Shown here piece by piece: positions 61,984 through 64,000 of a stretch of DNA of 64,000 bases; the first letter of the stretch is position 1, and every line of letters begins with the position of its first letter. The notes under the pieces were generated by a model that was not told the DNA's origin, ran no database searches, and worked only from the letters and a program-made list of their open reading frames with translations. Position numbers and translations under genes: made by a program. The stretch is from JANQIO01 sp965601975 (GTDB lineage: Bacteria > Pseudomonadota > Gammaproteobacteria > Pseudomonadales > Halieaceae): the NCBI GenBank assembly GCA_965601975.1, contig OZ271856.1:248001-312000 (forward strand), written 5' to 3'.

Positions 61984-64000
61984 ATGCCTGAGCCGGAAGT
62001 AAACGATCAAGAATCGCAGGCTGCGCTTGTGGCCGGGTCGAAAGAGGAAGATTCGAACCCGACAGGCAGCTTTTTCGTCGAGTTGCGCGAGCGGAAGGTC
62101 TATCAAACGACCGGCATATACGTCGCAGCAGCCTGGGCAGTCATCCAGTTCGCTGATGTCGTCGCCCCGATCCTGGGCATGCCTGACTGGTCGATTTCCC
62201 TGCTGTTCTGGATTCTGATTGCGGCCCTGCCCGTTGTGATCATCCTGTCATGGATGTTCGAGATCAGGAGTCACGAGTCCGCCACCCTGTCCCCTGGCCT
62301 TGTACGCTTCTTCTCGTCGGCGCGCTTCGTGATTCTCTGGACGGTTGCGGCAATCGTTATGGTTGTGCTGACCACGGTTCTATTCGGCAGCGCTCCCCGT
62401 CCGAGTTTCGCCCTTGCGCCCAAGGACAGCGTGCTGGTCGGGCGATTCCAGAACTACACGAATAACGGCCTGCTCGATAGCTCATTGGAGCTGGCGCTGC
62501 GAGTTGCCTTCGAGCAGTCGCAGCACGCCGTGGTTATTCCCGAAGCGCGTGTGCAGCAGACCATGGCGCAGATGCTGCTCGACGACGATGCAGAAATTGA
62601 AAAGGACGTCGCGATCCAGCTGGCGCTGCGAGAGCAGGCCAGCGCGCTCGTGGTGGGCAGCATCGGGGAAGTCGGATCAACCTACAAACTTAGCGTCGAA
62701 GTCATCGATCCCAGTGATGGCCGCACCGTGTTGCTGGAAACCGCCAACGCCGAGAGCGAGGACACAATTCTCGAGACGCTGGATGACCTGACCCGGAACG
62801 TGCGGTCGAGCCTGGGCGAATCGGTAGCAGATATCAGCCGAACGACGCCTGAGCTGGATCGCGTTACCACGGCTGACCTCGAGGCACTGAAAGCGTACTC
62901 GCTGGGCATTCGCGCCGCGGGGCGGGGAGACGTCGATGATGCTGTCGACCTGCTGCAGCGAGCCATCGATCTCGACAGCGAGTTTTCAATGGCACACGCA
63001 AAGCTGGCGACGCTCTATGAATCAGCCCTTCGCGATCCGGCGGCAGCGGCTCGGCATCGCGCCCTGGCGCTCGAGTTCAGTGACCGACTTACCGAGCGCG
63101 AGCGGCTGTATGTAAAGGCATCCCAAACCAGAAACGACGTTCCGGCAGAAAAGATCCGGGCGTGGCGCCTGATGCGAACGGTGTTTCCCGAGGAAGCCGT
63201 GGGCCACCACAACCTGGCGACGATCTACTGGCGATTCGAGAACGATTTCCCCGCGGCTGCCGAAAGCTATGCGGCCGCAGCCGCTATCGACAATCCCTGG
63301 CGGCATCTGTCGCTGCACTACCTGGGTTCGGTGTACCTTGGGCTGAAGGACTTCGACGCTGCGTTTGAGAGCTTCCGCCGTGCCCACGATTTGCAGGCCT
63401 TCCCGATAGACGGCGGGTTCGCGGATGCCTACATCGCCGATTACCAGCACCAGGCAGCGCTCGACTTTATCTCCACAGCGCGGGAGGGTGCCAATGAGAT
63501 CGTGCAGTTCGAGCTGGAGCAGCGGCTCGTTGATATCGCCATCGACCAGGGCCAACTCGCTGAAGCGCTGTTGTTGGGGGATGTTGCGATGCAGCGGGCA
63601 CAGATCCTGCAAAATCGCGCACTGGAATATCGCGCCCGTGCCATGAGACTGGCTGTGCTGGAGCGCTCGGCTTCCAGTTTGTTCAATACTGAGCTTGAAG
63701 CAGCGATTGCTTCGTTGATTCCGACGTTGGAAAAGTCTGAATCAGGCCAGGCTTTCTCGCCGCTGGACCACCTCCTGGTCCTGGGTAAGATCGCCGCGCG
63801 CAACGGTCGCGGTGATCTCGCCAGAATGGTGCTTGCGCAGGTAGAGCCCGCGGCATCGGACAGTGGATTCTTTTTTCGAGATCGCTACCTCGTGATCCTC
63901 CGGGCCGAGGTGGCTTTGGCGGCGGGTAATGCCGGTGAAGCCGTCGATATTCTCCTGGAGGGACAGCCGGACCGGCCGTTCTTCCAGTTTCATGAGAGCC
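61984..64000 (+). CDS. TPR membrane protein with TolB-like domain, partial
   Basis: The frame opens at ATG 61984 (GGAGGG in front) and runs to the window edge, giving at least 672 residues. Residues 29-100 form a typical module: FFVELRERKVYQTTGIYVAA, then two membrane helices (about 42-63, 71-91), followed by a third (113-134). Next is a TolB-N/FlgO-like domain (about 148-275, DSVLVGRFQNYTNNG and ALVVGSIGEVGSTYKLSVEV), then TPR-like helical repeats from about 295 to the end. Related proteins are annotated as adenylate-cyclase-associated or TPR proteins of unknown role; no cyclase or DNA-binding domain is seen in the visible part. Confidence 0.85.
   Translation, partial: MPEPEVNDQESQAALVAGSKEEDSNPTGSFFVELRERKVYQTTGIYVAAAWAVIQFADVVAPILGMPDWSISLLFWILIAALPVVIILSWMFEIRSHESATLSPGLVRFFSSARFVILWTVAAIVMVVLTTVLFGSAPRPSFALAPKDSVLVGRFQNYTNNGLLDSSLELALRVAFEQSQHAVVIPEARVQQTMAQMLLDDDAEIEKDVAIQLALREQASALVVGSIGEVGSTYKLSVEVIDPSDGRTVLLETANAESEDTILETLDDLTRNVRSSLGESVADISRTTPELDRVTTADLEALKAYSLGIRAAGRGDVDDAVDLLQRAIDLDSEFSMAHAKLATLYESALRDPAAAARHRALALEFSDRLTERERLYVKASQTRNDVPAEKIRAWRLMRTVFPEEAVGHHNLATIYWRFENDFPAAAESYAAAAAIDNPWRHLSLHYLGSVYLGLKDFDAAFESFRRAHDLQAFPIDGGFADAYIADYQHQAALDFISTAREGANEIVQFELEQRLVDIAIDQGQLAEALLLGDVAMQRAQILQNRALEYRARAMRLAVLERSASSLFNTELEAAIASLIPTLEKSESGQAFSPLDHLLVLGKIAARNGRGDLARMVLAQVEPAASDSGFFFRDRYLVILRAEVALAAGNAGEAVDILLEGQPDRPFFQFHES

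Overview
The window is GC-rich chromosomal DNA from a gammaproteobacterium. It holds about 60 densely packed protein genes and one complete rRNA operon. The proteins and much of the gene order match the Pseudomonas/Cellvibrionales side of the class: tsaD-folBK-cca-apaH-rsmA-pdxA-surA-lptD-amgK-murU-rpe-trpEGDC-crp/vfr-osmC-coq7, and later argC-bactofilin-erpA-anmK-mepM-tyrS-rrn. The 16S sequence and the marine-type neighbours (paired amidohydrolases, large TPR membrane protein) suggest a Halieaceae-like marine bacterium. That placement is inference from memory, not a computed phylogeny. No prophage, insertion sequence, CRISPR array or plasmid gene was found.

Layout. 1-11.7 kb: translation and folate genes (yqeY, rpsU, tsaD, folB, folK, cca), then the leftward outer-membrane/RNA superoperon lptD-surA-pdxA-rsmA-apaH, and the divergent muropeptide-recycling pair amgK-murU. 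11.8-17.8 kb: rpe, a likely trp attenuator with a short Trp-containing leader peptide, trpEGDC, a Crp/Vfr regulator and an OsmC protein. 17.8-28.6 kb: coq7, then a leftward block coding for purine synthesis (purH, purD), fis-dusB, a zinc-ribbon protein, prmA, accBC, aroQ and dsbD; in Pseudomonas this block lies elsewhere on the chromosome. 28.7-46.3 kb: copper chaperone, DUF2333 protein, pentapeptide-repeat protein, DNA polymerase II, PfkB sugar/nucleoside kinase, PBP1b with an LpoP-like lipoprotein, ModF-like ABC protein, an ECF sigma/membrane protein/DUF3106 module, NUDIX, a haem block (hemB, hemL, hemJ) with a divergent ThiD-like kinase, and a CLC channel. 46.4-53.1 kb: argC, a coiled-coil membrane protein, bactofilin, erpA, anmK, mepM, tyrS. 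53.1-59.2 kb: rrn operon 16S-(tRNA-Ile pseudo-copy)-tRNA-Ile-tRNA-Ala-23S-5S with terminator. 59.3-64 kb: two amidohydrolase-family genes and the start of a long TPR membrane protein that runs off the window.

The genome is compact: many co-directional pairs overlap by ATGA/GTGA, and four convergent pairs share their stop codons in a 4-base overlap. Most genes are housekeeping. The most unusual parts are in the rRNA operon: a decayed tRNA-Ile copy exactly 100 bp upstream of the intact one, a textbook intrinsic-terminator shape before the second boxA, and two copies of a dispersed palindromic repeat between 23S and 5S. Other points worth attention are the trp leader, the ECF sigma/DUF3106 module, the divergent ThiD, a CCA enzyme without HD active-site residues, an amidohydrolase without its HxH motif, and a 24-nt exact repeat shared by the sigma and thiD genes. 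I did not find a clearly new multi-gene defence or metabolic system.
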